Shown here piece by piece: positions 52,381 through 64,000 of a DNA stretch of 64,000 nucleotides. The position numbers were made by a program, and so were the translations under genes. Position 1 is the stretch's first letter. Every line of letters begins with the position of its first letter. A model generated the notes under the pieces. The model saw nothing but the letters and a program-made list of their open reading frames with translations, had not been told where the DNA came from and searched no databases. The stretch is from Glandiceps talaboti (lineage: Eukaryota; Hemichordata; Enteropneusta; Spengelidae): the NCBI RefSeq assembly GCF_964340395.1, contig NC_135554.1, positions 21,406,592 through 21,470,591 on the forward strand, read 5' to 3'.

Positions 52381-55300
52381 TATCAGATGAAAGTATTAAA
52401 ATCTAAAAATAAAATATCTGGATTCCTGACAACGTCAGTAGATAGAAAAGAGTACTAGATAACAAACTGTGCATATCCCGTATTATCACCGTGGCCTATA
52501 AGATCAATGTGTATTGTGTGTATCAGTTTAAACTCTGTAAATAATTCAAACATATCCACTAATAGGCTCAAAGGTCTTAAAATAATCGTTATTGTGACCA
52601 GACGGTAGACAAAAAGAAAACTGAATGGTGACATGGACTGCATTCTTGGCCTTGTTATTTTAACTTCTAATTTTCATCTTTGTTACAAGTTTGTTAGTAT
52701 CACACAAAGCCATGTCAATCTTTCTACTAGGAGAAATCTCTTCACTCTCAACATTTTTTTAAAATTCAACCGTAAGTTTTATAGATGAAACCCCAAAATA
52801 ACAAGGGGAATGGTAATACTATATACCGTACCAGTATTTAATCTATTTCTCACCCCTCCTCCCCTGCCATTCTCAAACAAATTCACATATGAAAGTTGAA
52901 ACATCTCAGTCTATTACTTTACCATACTCCTGGAGGTAGAAACTTCCTATCCCCATGCTATAATGAACTCATGCATGCCTTGACCATAACTTTTTGGGGT
53001 AAACTCCACTTATTGTACCACATATTTCTACATACCGCTTATCTACTTCTTTCATTGAACACTTACATCAAATATCATGCATACTTATTAAAGTATGATG
53101 AAACGGTTGAAAGATATTCAAAGAATGTTAGAGGGTGTATTCGTCAGATCTCAGTATCCCTTTACATTGACTTTCCTCTAGGGCGTTCTACAGTATTGAT
53201 TAGTAGCTTTGTTTTCCCAATTCTATAGAGCACAGGCTTAGCACCACACACACACACACACTACCACAGAGTGACCCGTAACTACCTTAGTGATATGGAA
53301 ATGAACTGCAAATCAACAAATACTAAATATTCTACTTTTAAATGTTGTACCAACATGCTTTCATTTTTTATAAATTATTGTTTTGTTATGTAATGGGTAG
53401 ATAATTATGGAAACGATTTATTGTACAAGTAATTTACATTCTAAAAAGATATGGGTGGTGTACATATCTTTGTTTCCCTGCACAGTTGTTCTTAGTTCCC
53501 CTCCACGTTTGCAGTTCAATGTATGAATTCTACACTATAAATTCTACAGTATCTATCCAGTCATATGTTCAAATTTAACAGTTACCAGCCACACTCATGA
53601 AGTATGGTTCTAAAATCTTAGCAAAAAAAATACTTTTACCCAGGACAATTTTTTAAACAAATGCCACAGGATAGAATACACAACGCTAATTTCTCAAGTT
53701 CAATGACCTACCTAAATCTCTCAGTTTCCAGGTACATTTTATGTATTTTGAATGTCAAAAAGGGTATTTCCTCTGTGAAAATGATCATTCTACTTTCAAA
53801 ATAGAGGAACTATAACATTACATATATCATAAAACATATACTTCCTTGTTGTATAGGTGTAAATTCTTTGTTAAGGGGTGGTAAGTAGGTGAAATTTACC
53901 TGAGTTTACCCAGTCATTATATTATGGTTCCTCTATATAATTATAGTACAAAGTATGGTAATTATGTCAGTTTTACCGGATTTCCCCTTTCTGTTACCGT
54001 CAGTTTCCCAACTGTAGCGAAAACACTGAATTTTCTCTTGACAATTTTCACTGTGACAACAAATCAATAAACTTAAAAGTCACTCATACAATGTACTTAC
54101 TTTTAACAGGCATATTAAATACCACAACCAGTTAGTTAACCCACAAGACAGCCACTTTGAAAAATAACATTTCCATTTTGAGACAGGAATTATCCAAGTT
54201 ATGAAAACTGTGTGTGAGGAAGGTAAAGGCCGTCGTGATCCAAACACTGTATACCTGGCCACTGCCCCAGACTAACTAAGACTATAATTACAACAACCCT
54301 GAAATATTCATGTATGCCCTATTGTGTAATCACTGCATTCACATATTTAAATTTCTGTCAGTTTCTTTTTTTAAGTTATTTGTACTTATTGATGTCCTCT
54401 GGTACATGTATAATTGTACAAATATTTTCAGAGACTGACAACTTTAAACAAATACTAGTGCATTTTCCTACTCAAAACAGAACATGATTGCAGACTCAGT
54501 TGTGCTATACTGTCGAAACCCAATCACATTTTCAAATCAATGGTACAAATACAACCAGCTATGTTTACTAAAGAACAAATCTTGTATGAAATAAACTGAT
54601 CATCAGATATCAATATCACATAAAGTTAACACGTTGTATTTTTAACATTTTTGTTCCATGTCAAACAAAATTTTATTAGTCAGTCATATAGACCCTATAG
54701 GTTGACACGGTCAAGTGAAATATTTCAGAAACTAGAGAAAAGACAAATCTAATCCTTTCAACTGAGAGAAAATCTCTTAATAGGCTTAAACTTCATTGAT
54801 CGAAGAAATCATAAGCCTGCTACATTTTCAATCCCATGTACATGAGAGTGGAAAATTTAGTAAAGCCATGGCGGTATAAGGGGAGATACCTCTATGGTAA
54901 AACTGTTTTTCCTGGCAGGAGTAGAAAATTTGGTAAACTTTGAAACTGTTTCCAATGAATGGAAGGGGACACTGGTATCAAGCTATTATACAAGGTACCA
55001 ACATTTACAACTTTCAAGTGAAAAACTGCAGTGTATGAATGAATACACCTGTATAAAGTTTAATACTAAATCAGCACATAGCTCTACACACATTACAGTA
55101 TTCAGGTACACAGCTACACCTATAGCATAACACAAATTAAACAATTGCTGGTACCAACACATGCATGTCACAATCAAACAGAGGTCTGACTACGGTACCC
55201 CAGACTGTAATTCAAATATTGGGAGTTGAATTACACTGGTACTTGTATATACAAAAGTGACATTGCTTCAACATTGAATTTCTGTGTTCATTGGCAAGTT

Positions 55301-58300
55301 ATCGATGATGAACCACTCGATGTTGTCATTGGCACAGATGATGCATAGATAAGAGATGAACATGAAATTCAAAGGATACCATGATCATGACCACCAAAGT
55401 GCCAAAATGCAACCAACAAGATGTCTATACATGATCCCCCATGCCACTACACTTCATAAACAAATTTTTTTAGTGTTCCAATATTTCTATTGAAGAGCAA
55501 AATCAACCCTTGTAATAAAGTTTGTACAATAAATGAATTTATCATTTTCATTTTTATAGAAAACATTTTATAAAGCTTTTTAAAGTTTGTCAAACTGGAA
55601 GACACATGCAGCCCTACATATCAATACAATCATATGTACATGGTCAAACGTAAAGCAACAGCACTGCAACAAAGGCATTTTAATTTATTTGCCAAGTATA
55701 ACCCTTGTCTCACACTCAACACCTACACTGGTATGTAGAAGTGCAGGACACTTAATAAAACTTCAGAAATTCATTTTGAAGATTACTTGTAAATACAACA
55801 TCAAGCATTTTTCTTGTAATTACAGCTGTAAAATTCTATGTCAGACTAGGATTGAACATTTATGGGGCAGTTGTTGGGCAAAGTTGTAGAAAAAGTTGGT
55901 CCTGGAGTACATGACCTTATTTAAGCCTCATCTACACTGAGACTGCCAGAGATTCATCGTTGTTTGCATTCCACATTCATGTCACTATTAAAGTCAGTGG
56001 CTTACAATGTATACAAGTGACATCGTCATAAACCACAGCTTCTTTTACGGCATTGGGTATGACATCGTTCTGATATTTCACAGTGTCACAGAAGAAACAT
56101 CAGCTATGATTTGTGAGAATGACACCAGGAATATGGAGTGCAAATAATGACAGATCTTTCAGTCTACTGATAGGACAGAAACTAACATGAAGACCTGAGA
56201 TTGAATCATCACAGACGGTAATTAAAGCTGCCATTTGAGAGAACTTTTAGTGTTTTTCATGACCCTGGTTGAACTCTGAGAGACAAAGTACATGTTTTCT
56301 CTTTTTTCCTAAAAAAAACAGTAACCATTTGGACATGACTAGACTCTTCATAGACCCAAAATCAAAGTGTTTGATAACAGATTTCTTAGTTTGTTTTTCT
56401 TTTCTTTTTTTAACCACCAATCTAAGAATAATCACTTTCAAGGACTTACACGCTGATAAACAAATACTTTTTTTTTCAAAAGTTATCCCTACAGACAAAC
56501 AATGTGACATACAAATACACCACAAGTACCTCAGATGAATTCCATACATGACCTCTGACCTACATATCACATGACCATTTCATTGCTGGTATGACAGATT
56601 CTTTAGTCAAGTCTCTCCAAACAGATCAATTTTTTAACCAGCCAAGCTTAATTATATCCGTTTAACACTTGAAAACACTTCACTGAACCTTTCATAGCTA
56701 CCATACATTCCACAAACTTTTTTGCTAAGATCTTAGAAATATGAGATTGGAGAGAGAAATAGCACAGACACTGTCTATTGGATGTACAATTCTCACAATT
56801 AAAATATCATATATTTCAGAGCGGAACAAAATCTTGGTTAACACCTGGGATATTACGGTAAAATTGATGAAACATCTGATAATATCTGTAGAAAAAACAA
56901 ATTTTCATGACTGATTTTTGGCGACCTATATCTTATTTCATGCTTCAGTCATTTTCATTTGTTTGTACAACACATTTCATGGCGTAAATGAACACTGTTT
57001 TATCACACAGAGTATTCCACATTCTCAAATGTCTATGGTTTTAGCTACATCAACTAAAATATACAACTCCTCACCATCAAGGTTTACAGTGGATGTATAC
57101 TAGTAAGTTGATTTTTTTATACCTAGAGTCACAAGTTACTAGAAGGAAGCTATCGACCCATGAACAACTATCTCCTAGCTACAGAAGACACAAACACACT
57201 GTAGGTTGTAACTATCAGTTCCATAAACCAATTGCTGCATGCCTCAGTTATGATATGAATATGAAGGTGTTCATACACTGTGGGATAATGTTCCATATCA
57301 CGCTCTAATACATTCTAATAAAATATGGATGGAAACAGGCTTGGACCAACTAATTTTATGACAATGCTTGCCAATTGAGTTAGTCACTGTTTCATCTTAC
57401 AAATATCAAATTAAAAAAAAAAATATGATGCAAACAATTTTTTCAATTTAATACTTATTGCCAACGAACAAAAGTGTACTGTAAAAGCTTTACGGCAAAA
57501 ATGTCAATTTGAGGACATCACCACGCTCAAAGATTGGGTCCGTTAGATGTACTACTAGTACTACAGGAGGGAATAACCCACCCTACTTCAGTGAAGACAA
57601 CTGCACAGCCAATCATGAACAAGCAAATGACATCTGCCCAACATACACACTTGCTCTAAAGTACTAAGTAACAAGAACAGTAAATGGCATAAATAGAGTG
57701 AGTGACAGGTTTGTTGAGAATTTAAAAAAAATTGCATCGTCACACAACTTTAGACAAAATGTCCTCTGACCAAAAACAATTCTTTTCTTTTTTTTGCCTA
57801 AAATATAACTATATAGTATAAAGATCAATGACTTTAAAGATTAACAACTTCTGTCACATTTCATTTGTAAGTACTTTGCCAACAACATGATCAATTCACA
57901 CAAACACAGGAAAGCAGACTGCTAACACCATATCTGTGGTTGTAATTGATCACTGCTGTGTTGAAGGAATCTATTACTAAAAAGATGGTGTACATTTAAA
58001 TATGTCTGCCTTCTTGTAATCTAATATCACACCCTTGACTTGTTTGCCAAGTGTTTGTTAGCTTTGTTGTCAGTAAATGATCGTTGAATTTTTGTGGTTT
58101 GAATACAAATGAAAGGGATGAGTGTCTGAAGACTAAAAAGGAACAAATGGTAATGTTAAATGTGGTCACTTTATAGTATTGAACACAGCATAGCAGGTGA
58201 ATGCCCTCCTTCCCCGGTGATATCATATAGCTCTTGCTTGTTACACTTACAGACATGAGAGTTTGAGACTGTGTATTACACTATCAGCGTTTTTGTTAAG

Positions 58301-60345
58301 GGTGTAAGTAGGTAAAATCTACCTTGGTTTCCTGGGCATTTTACCGAGTTTCCCCACCAGTGTTTTTGTTAGGGTGGTAAGCAGGTAAAATCTACCTTAG
58401 TTCCCTAGGCATTAATTTTACTGAGTTCCCCACTAAAATTATGGTAAATGCTATAGAAAGCTTTACAAACTTTACCAGATTTCCTTCCCCTGTTTGCAGC
58501 CCTTAGCAAGAATACTAACTATTACCACAATCAGAACTGACCTCCACAAGGGCAATATCTTAATTTAAAATCTTACAAAGTAAATCATCCTCATTTTCAC
58601 TTTGCCAATATATATAAAGTTTGTACCTATTACTACCCTTCATATATGTGGAAAATATATTCATTTCATTTTCATTTAAAATTTTAACATAAATTTGTGT
58701 GTAGTCATGATTATTTTTGCCATTCCTTCTGTCTATTGTAAAGTGAAATCCAGTGAAACAATTGCAAATGGGAACAGTTTTCACCAACCCCAAGAAAAGT
58801 TATTCTCATCAAATACTTTATCAAGTTTGATAAATAAAATTGTAAAGAAGTACTGAATTCACACAGCATCATTAGTGGTGAATTTTTAAGTTTTGTCAAG
58901 TTCTCTACTGAAACATCTCTTCCTGGCAAACTTCTTTTAGATAAATTTCAGAGTACCTAGACAATTCACCACTGCCAGTACAAATGCAATCAGGTACTGG
59001 GTGAAGGTGTTGGGAAACATATATAGCAACAAAGATATAAATCAAGATTTCGAAAAGCTAGTAGTAGAGTACAATAACGTGGAAACTATCCCAAAAGAAA
59101 AACATCATCAACCATGTCTATTGTTTATGCTTGAATGCATGCTTTGGAGTCAGAATGAACATTCCCCTAAACTGAACATCATAGTACAACAAACATGATT
59201 GCTTATAAAGGAGGCTACAAGCAACTCTCTTGCCAACTGTGAACAGTTTTTAGGTTTAGTACTAAGGTCAAAGTTCACACTCTATGCCAGCATCCAGGAG
59301 GTAGAGTTATAACTGTTTTCAAGTGTCCCTAACCAAAGACATCTGGTGACCTAAATAAAGAATATAATAAAATGGACATCCAGAAATTGTACACTCTCGA
59401 GAAAGGTCACAGATTCTACACATTTGGATAAGCTGTTGATTTACATGTTGTATGTATCTAACACCCAAGCTGGAGGTAAAACTGACAGTATCACTAACAG
59501 TTGGTGGTATGGTTTCTGAAAGTATGTGAGTGATTCATGCAGAAGTTTGTACATGCACAAGTACAAGGTGTAGTCTCTATGGATGAATAAATTTCATGCA
59601 TGATAGAATTCTTTATACACTACATTTTCATTATAAAGGTTACTTCAATAATTTCTTAACCATTTTTCTACATTTTTATGATTTGAATTTGAAAGCAAAC
59701 TTTACAGCTAGGTGTCGATTTTGTTTGTAAACAGTAACTTTTTTAGAATGCACTTGCTCTACATAGGATTTCATTCTCCTTTTCAATACTTTTATAGGTT
59801 ACACGTGATGGTTTAAATAGATTAGTGACCACAGAGTTGACGTTCATTGTAACGTTTACAAAGTAAGTGCCAAAGTGAGATTGTGTCAATCGTACTCGCA
59901 ACTACGATGGCCTTCCTAGATTCCACAACGACGGACATTCACCAAACATTCTCATACTGACTTTGTCATGACGCTGAAACGCGGAACTCCGCCCATCCAA
60001 TAATTATACCTATTGTTCTGCGCTATGTCTAAACGATAATTTAATTTTAAACCCCAATTGTACCCACGTATAGGCGTGTAATTACCCGAACTTCAAGTTA
60101 ACGAGTTACTTATTATGTTTGTACAATAAAAGCTGACCTTGTTTCACAGTTTCAACGACGCATCGTTTGGTTACAGATACATACTCCAATATGTCTATCG
60201 CGTTTGATCGCTAAATATTTGTTTAGCAAACTTGTAAGTGAAATTTGAAACCAGATTGGACCTATATTCCCCCTGCAGGCCTCATCATTTACAACGTCTT
60301 CGTCGTCCACAGACAGAAAGAGGACCCGTTCGCCGACAAACTTAC

Positions 60346-60474
60346 CGGTGGAGACAGAACTGTCTTCGGCACTGTACTTGAGCTAGCAGAACTTGTTGAT
60401 GGATCTTCATGCCGCGATATTTTCCTCAACTTCTTACTGCCACTGGCAAATAATTTGCGACCAACAGAAGACAT
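60346..60474 (-). CDS. ARHGAP45: Alternative first coding exon A of an ARHGAP29/45-family RhoGAP
   Basis: This exon is 129 nt, 43 complete codons, starting MSSVGRKLFASGSKKLRKIS and ending SPP at a strong donor (CCG|GTAAGT). It ends in phase 0, matching the phase-0 acceptor of the exon at 15498, so the junction reads SPP-EPFADSS. The ATG (complement of 60472-60474) has A at -3 and an in-frame TAA five codons upstream, which fixes the start. The peptide is basic (KKLRK), then Ser/Thr-rich, without a signal peptide or membrane segment; that fits the poorly conserved N-terminus of this cytosolic/membrane-associated GAP family. The family role is known: F-BAR membrane binding and GTP hydrolysis on Rho or Rac. 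Those domains are not in the window. The exon sits in a locally CpG-rich patch. Inferred, not proven, is that it splices directly across about 45 kb to 15498. Confidence 0.8.
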
Positions 60475-60680
60475 TTTCCCCCGGTCTGTTTACGTTACAG
60501 TTCAGATGTATGCTTCGACATTTGAATCAGTGCATATGTATACTACGACACAAAAAAATATGTTCCAGGCTAGGCACTTTCAATCTTTACGTTTTCGAAA
60601 CATCTTTTTTTTCACAGCAGCCACGCTTCAAGTACAAACTGTGGTTCTTCTATAATTGGTATAATATATGTAGCTTGTGA

Positions 60681-60824
60681 ATTATATATGAACTCCTGGG
60701 TGTCTTGAAGCAGAAGAGTCCACTTTATCCAGCCGCCGCCATAATATGAATTCTCATTCAAATAGCTATGGACCTGCTGTGTGGACCTATGACTCGAGAC
60801 AAGAGGTCGAAGTCAAGTCACGTG
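60681..60824 (-). promoter_or_regulatory. Predicted promoter A region
   Basis: On the minus strand, upstream of exon A, are three words in order: a TCACGTGA E-box (60818-60825), a YY1-like ATGGCGGCGGC (60732-60743 region) and a TATATAAT box (60681-60688). If the TATA-like box is used, initiation would be near 60655 and the 5'UTR about 180 nt. TCACGTGA is the type bound by USF and MiT/TFE factors; ATGGCGGC is a common start-site-proximal YY1 word. CpGs are locally more frequent than in the introns. The assignment is by motif and position only, and untranslated exons further upstream remain possible. Confidence 0.4.
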
Positions 60825-63158
60825 ATCATGGCAACCTCGAGCGTTTCCCAAACAAAGGGCGCCCTCAATATTGCGCTTCAAATAATTTAATATAAGTGAT
60901 TTTATCCAATAACTTGTGACCTCACAAACAGAGGTTTAAAATGGATAAATTTTCTCCAATGCCATCGACTGTCACTCTTCTAGTATAATCCATAGTTTTA
61001 CCACAGGAGTTTCATCTCTGACTTATTGAAGGTAGAATTTATCAAAATAAAATTTATGAGGATTGTAATGATAAAAAGAGAAGTTTCGGGTACATTAATT
61101 AAATACTATTTCCCTATTCCATTGCTCCTATACCGTACATGTGATGATCCAACTTTAACAGTAATAGTCAAAAATAGTATTACATCGTAAAATCTATAAT
61201 CAACATTTCAACCATACTTCTAGCCAGCACTGTTTTAGTGTATGAGCCAAAGTTACAAAATTTTCACAATATTTTCTGTCAATTTTGGTATTTATGTGAT
61301 AAATTACAAATCTGAACCAAATGCAATAATCATGAACAACCCGTCGTCATGCCAACACACTGAAGAATATTCATGTTAGAAAGAAAGAATACCACTGCTA
61401 TCCAACTTCCCCACTTGTCACTTGACTGAAAATTATGTAGGCCACATAGGTGGAGGGTCTATGGCCTAGATAATCGGTGACAAATTGTGTCCAGTCCTTT
61501 CTCTGTGCAATTGTAATACACACTATAACCACATAGGTCACTTTATCCTTTTGAGATCTCAAGTGAAGCGACTTACGTGCGCCCTCTACAGCTGCAGACA
61601 TCAGACCGTGGACGAACAGAACCTGTTGCAAACAGGCAAAGTATACAAATGGATTAATAACACAGCAGGTACAGCGACTTGCATTTCATATCATGGTTTG
61701 ATAAGAACAGTTTTATTGCCTCTTTATGTGTACATGAAATGCCAGGGGAACATGAAATTTGTTTGTGAACATAAACTATTATGTAAAGTGACCATAACAC
61801 TGTTCTTTTCAAATGATGGAATGTAATACAAGTCTCTGCTGTTCCAACATGAATGCCAAGTGTTATCAATAATATTCATCCATGGTCTGATGTCTGCAGT
61901 TGTATCTTCATATATGAAAAGAAAAGGGGGAAAATGTAACTTTTAAATAATTTGATAATTTAGACGTTGAAAACATCAAAGTCATGCGGCATCTTTTTGT
62001 TCATGATTTATGTAATATTACAATTACAGAAAGTATTGGGTCGGACGCAACTTCTAACCGATTCTATATGCACTTCTCGTTTTCTGTTTTGCTTATTTTG
62101 ATTTATGGAAATTAATGGGCCAAAGAAATTTTGTCCTTTATCAGCAGCATCAAAGAACTAATAATTTTTTTCTTCAATAACACAAATCAGAAATAATAGT
62201 TTGTACCACTTCTATATTTATTATTTTCCTTGATGTTCAATTAGCTGACTAGATTTAGGAAAATGTCAATAACACATTGGATACATTTTTTGTCTTATTT
62301 TTCAAGGAATGTCTTTTTTCCCATATCTTTGGTATCGCCATCATCTCATCCCATTTCTTCTTTATCTTATCCCATTCCTCCTCCTCTTTTTACCGAAAAC
62401 AGTCAATTTCATGGAATAACATTGTTTCTATTACCAAAAATATATTATCCACATTTACTTCAAATTTTGTGTTGACGTCGACGTCTGTGCCAATCTTCTC
62501 TACCATGTACCACAGTCCAGCACATGGTGGCGCTATATAGTATATATCCCAGCGACTTGGCGTACTATGTCAAACTATCCAGTCGCATCGTTGAACGTTC
62601 ACTGTTCATCCATGTACATTACTTCAATGCTATTTAAAAAATACGGTCTTCTACATGTATATAGGGTTAAAGCAACCCATTATAAGTTATTGTAATTTTC
62701 TTACACGTGTAATGTGGGATTACAAAAGTTGGTATTTTTTTAACATGATAAATCAAAATCGGGTCGAAAATGATAACATGTATTAAAGTGGCACAAGCTA
62801 TAAATAAGTTTTTCACTCAGTGAAAATACTTTATTAAACTATTCTAATATAATGTTTATAAATTTAGTCGATGCATGTCATGTATGACATTGCATTTGTG
62901 CTTCCGCCATTGTTAAAACAATTTATTGCATAGTGGGGATTTCTTCAACATTGAAGGTATTCCTGTATCTGTATCATAGACGTACTTGCACCAATACTGG
63001 TTGTCGCGTACGTAGTCAAGGGTTGCGTGTGGGACATTTTATACGTATGATATAATACGTCATTAGATCGTTTATAAGTTATATCTTATTAGTACCAGTC
63101 AATTGTAAGTGACGAGCCGAGAATGCTTCAGTAAGTACGTCGCGTAGGGTGCAACGAC
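60825..63158. other. 5' flank of the gene, probably intergenic
   Basis: AT-rich sequence without a recognised gene. It has two CTCF-like words (61579 and 62520) and a fragment related to the repeat at 30.4 kb (62780-62830). A noncoding 5' exon cannot be excluded. Confidence 0.4.
61579..61592 (-). promoter_or_regulatory. CTCF-like motif upstream of the gene
   Basis: Minus-strand GCTGTAGAGGGCGC matches 12 of 14 consensus positions. A further weaker match, GCACATGGTGGCGC, is at 62520-62533 on the plus strand. Confidence 0.3.
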
Positions 63159-63386
63159 CACAGGGGCATGTAATATTTCATAGATTGTTGTTTTCTTATT
63201 GCTTAGAATGCTGTTTTCTTAGGAAAATATCGTACGAATCTTGCTGCTACAAATGTATCAATCTCTATACTACTAAGAAATAGTCTCTTCCCTTTACATG
63301 TAGGAATATATATTAATCAAAAGGTTGTTATATTTAGTCTGTAGACCTGGAAAACAACAATCTATGAAATATTACACGCCCCTGTG
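63159..63386. mobile_element. hAT-like MITE with 8-bp target duplication
   Basis: 228 bp bounded by 37-bp inverted repeats with one mismatch, starting CACAGGGGCATGTAATATTT and ending in its complement. The flanks are a perfect 8-bp duplication GCAACGAC (63151-63158 and 63387-63394). An 8-bp duplication with CAGGGGC-type ends suits the hAT superfamily. No transposase frame. Confidence 0.8.
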
Positions 63387-63394
63387 GCAACGAC

Positions 63395-64000
63395 AGAGGA
63401 TAACACTTGCTAGATGGCATCGTCGCAAACCACGGCCTGTTTTACGGCAAACGTTCTTAACGAGCCTCCCACAGGAAATTTCGAAATGTAGTGGTAGAAA
63501 TAATAACTCTGGTTTGCGAGAATGGTAGGTGGTAACAGGAGTCAACGTGGTCGGATATGTACAAAATAGGCTCTGAAAATATACCATATGAATGAATCGC
63601 GCGCTCGTCTTGCGATGCGATATTTGTATGGAGTATTTAAAGTATATAATTATATTCTCCCCTTTTATTCCGGTATGTGGCTATAGAAATATAAATGCAA
63701 TCATATTTTTTACCGCTGCTATCGAAATATATACTCTTACCAAAAGAATCCAACCTATTTCGAATTATAAAGAATAAATTTGAAACAAATTGAAAAATTG
63801 TCAATCAGTCCGATGTCGCTTATGGGAAGCCGTTCAGTATGGGAAGCCGTTCAGGCCAAAAGTATTTTTTTATTTTTGCTATAGTATTTTATATTTTTCG
63901 TACTTACAAACTAATTTTAACAGTTTATGTACTTTTATTCCATGTTCACATTATTTTAATTGAAATAAGTTTGCATTTATTTGAGAATATTGTTTTATTT
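63395..64000. other. Right end of window, no supported gene
   Basis: A short plus-strand frame, MASSQTTACFTANVLNEPPT and five more residues then stop, begins at 63415, but it has no splice context or family match. The stretch GGCATCGTCGCAAACCACGG at 63415 resembles 56008-56040 (27 of 33 bases including the following bases), suggesting a dispersed repeat. The rest is AT-rich. Confidence 0.3.

Noticed and set aside
52896-53228. Plus-strand 110-codon frame
   Set aside because: Starts at TTG, hydrophobic AT-rich composition, no homology that I recognise.
59907-59960. MAFLDSTTTDIHQTFSY frame on the plus strand in a CpG-richer patch
   Set aside because: Stops after 17 codons without a usable splice donor. 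It may be regulatory DNA, but no coding claim is justified.
60245-60655. Plus-strand 136-codon frame overlapping exon A
   Set aside because: It is the antisense of the minus-strand exon A, which has splice phase, upstream stop and donor in its favour. The plus frame has no family resemblance.
63415-63492. MASSQTTACFTANV... frame on the plus strand
   Set aside because: 25 codons only; the first 33 bases resemble a segment at 56008, so it is more likely a repeat.

Overview
This is animal (metazoan) nuclear DNA: AT-rich, intron-dominated, with long microsatellites and degenerate minisatellites, GT-AG splice sites, no operons and no long uninterrupted coding frames. The one gene I can support lies on the minus strand and runs off the left edge. 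Its exons encode the N-terminal part of a Rho GTPase-activating protein of the ARHGAP29/ARHGAP45(HMHA1)/GMIP family, and the conserved stretch looks closest to ARHGAP45. The F-BAR, C1 and RhoGAP domains would lie to the left of position 1. The organism is probably a marine invertebrate bilaterian. Abundant ACATGTAC words, AGGTCA direct repeats and GAGGGCGCT words would suit a hemichordate or another invertebrate deuterostome, but a lophotrochozoan is not excluded.

Gene layout, read right to left: first exon A (60346-60474), first exon B (22998-23069), a shared coding exon (15219-15498), first exon C (11517-11697), and shared exons 715-858 and 489-573. A and B both end in phase 0 and fit the phase-0 acceptor at 15498. 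C ends in phase 1 and fits the phase-1 acceptor at 858, skipping the Ser/Arg-rich shared exon. Each of the three ATGs has an in-frame stop a few codons upstream. The sequence therefore predicts three alternative N-termini from three promoters spread over about 49 kb. Promoter B has the clearest architecture, with TATATAAG and, about 50 bp further upstream, a perfect CRE (TGACGTCA).

The rest is intron or 5' flank (60.5-64 kb). It carries several short non-autonomous DNA transposons whose ends can be defined by target-site duplications: 1199-1306, 1603-1701, 13117-13600, 18156-18235 and 63159-63386. There is also an inverted pair of about 430-bp elements (47.4 and 48.4 kb), a perfect 25-bp-arm palindrome (47022-47072), many tandem repeats and composite microsatellites, and at least three dispersed repeat families. 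Possible regulatory words include CTCF-like, DR1, CRE and POU-type palindromes and G-quadruplex tracts. I found no tRNA, rRNA, CRISPR array, recognisable transposase or reverse transcriptase, and no second protein-coding gene that I would defend.
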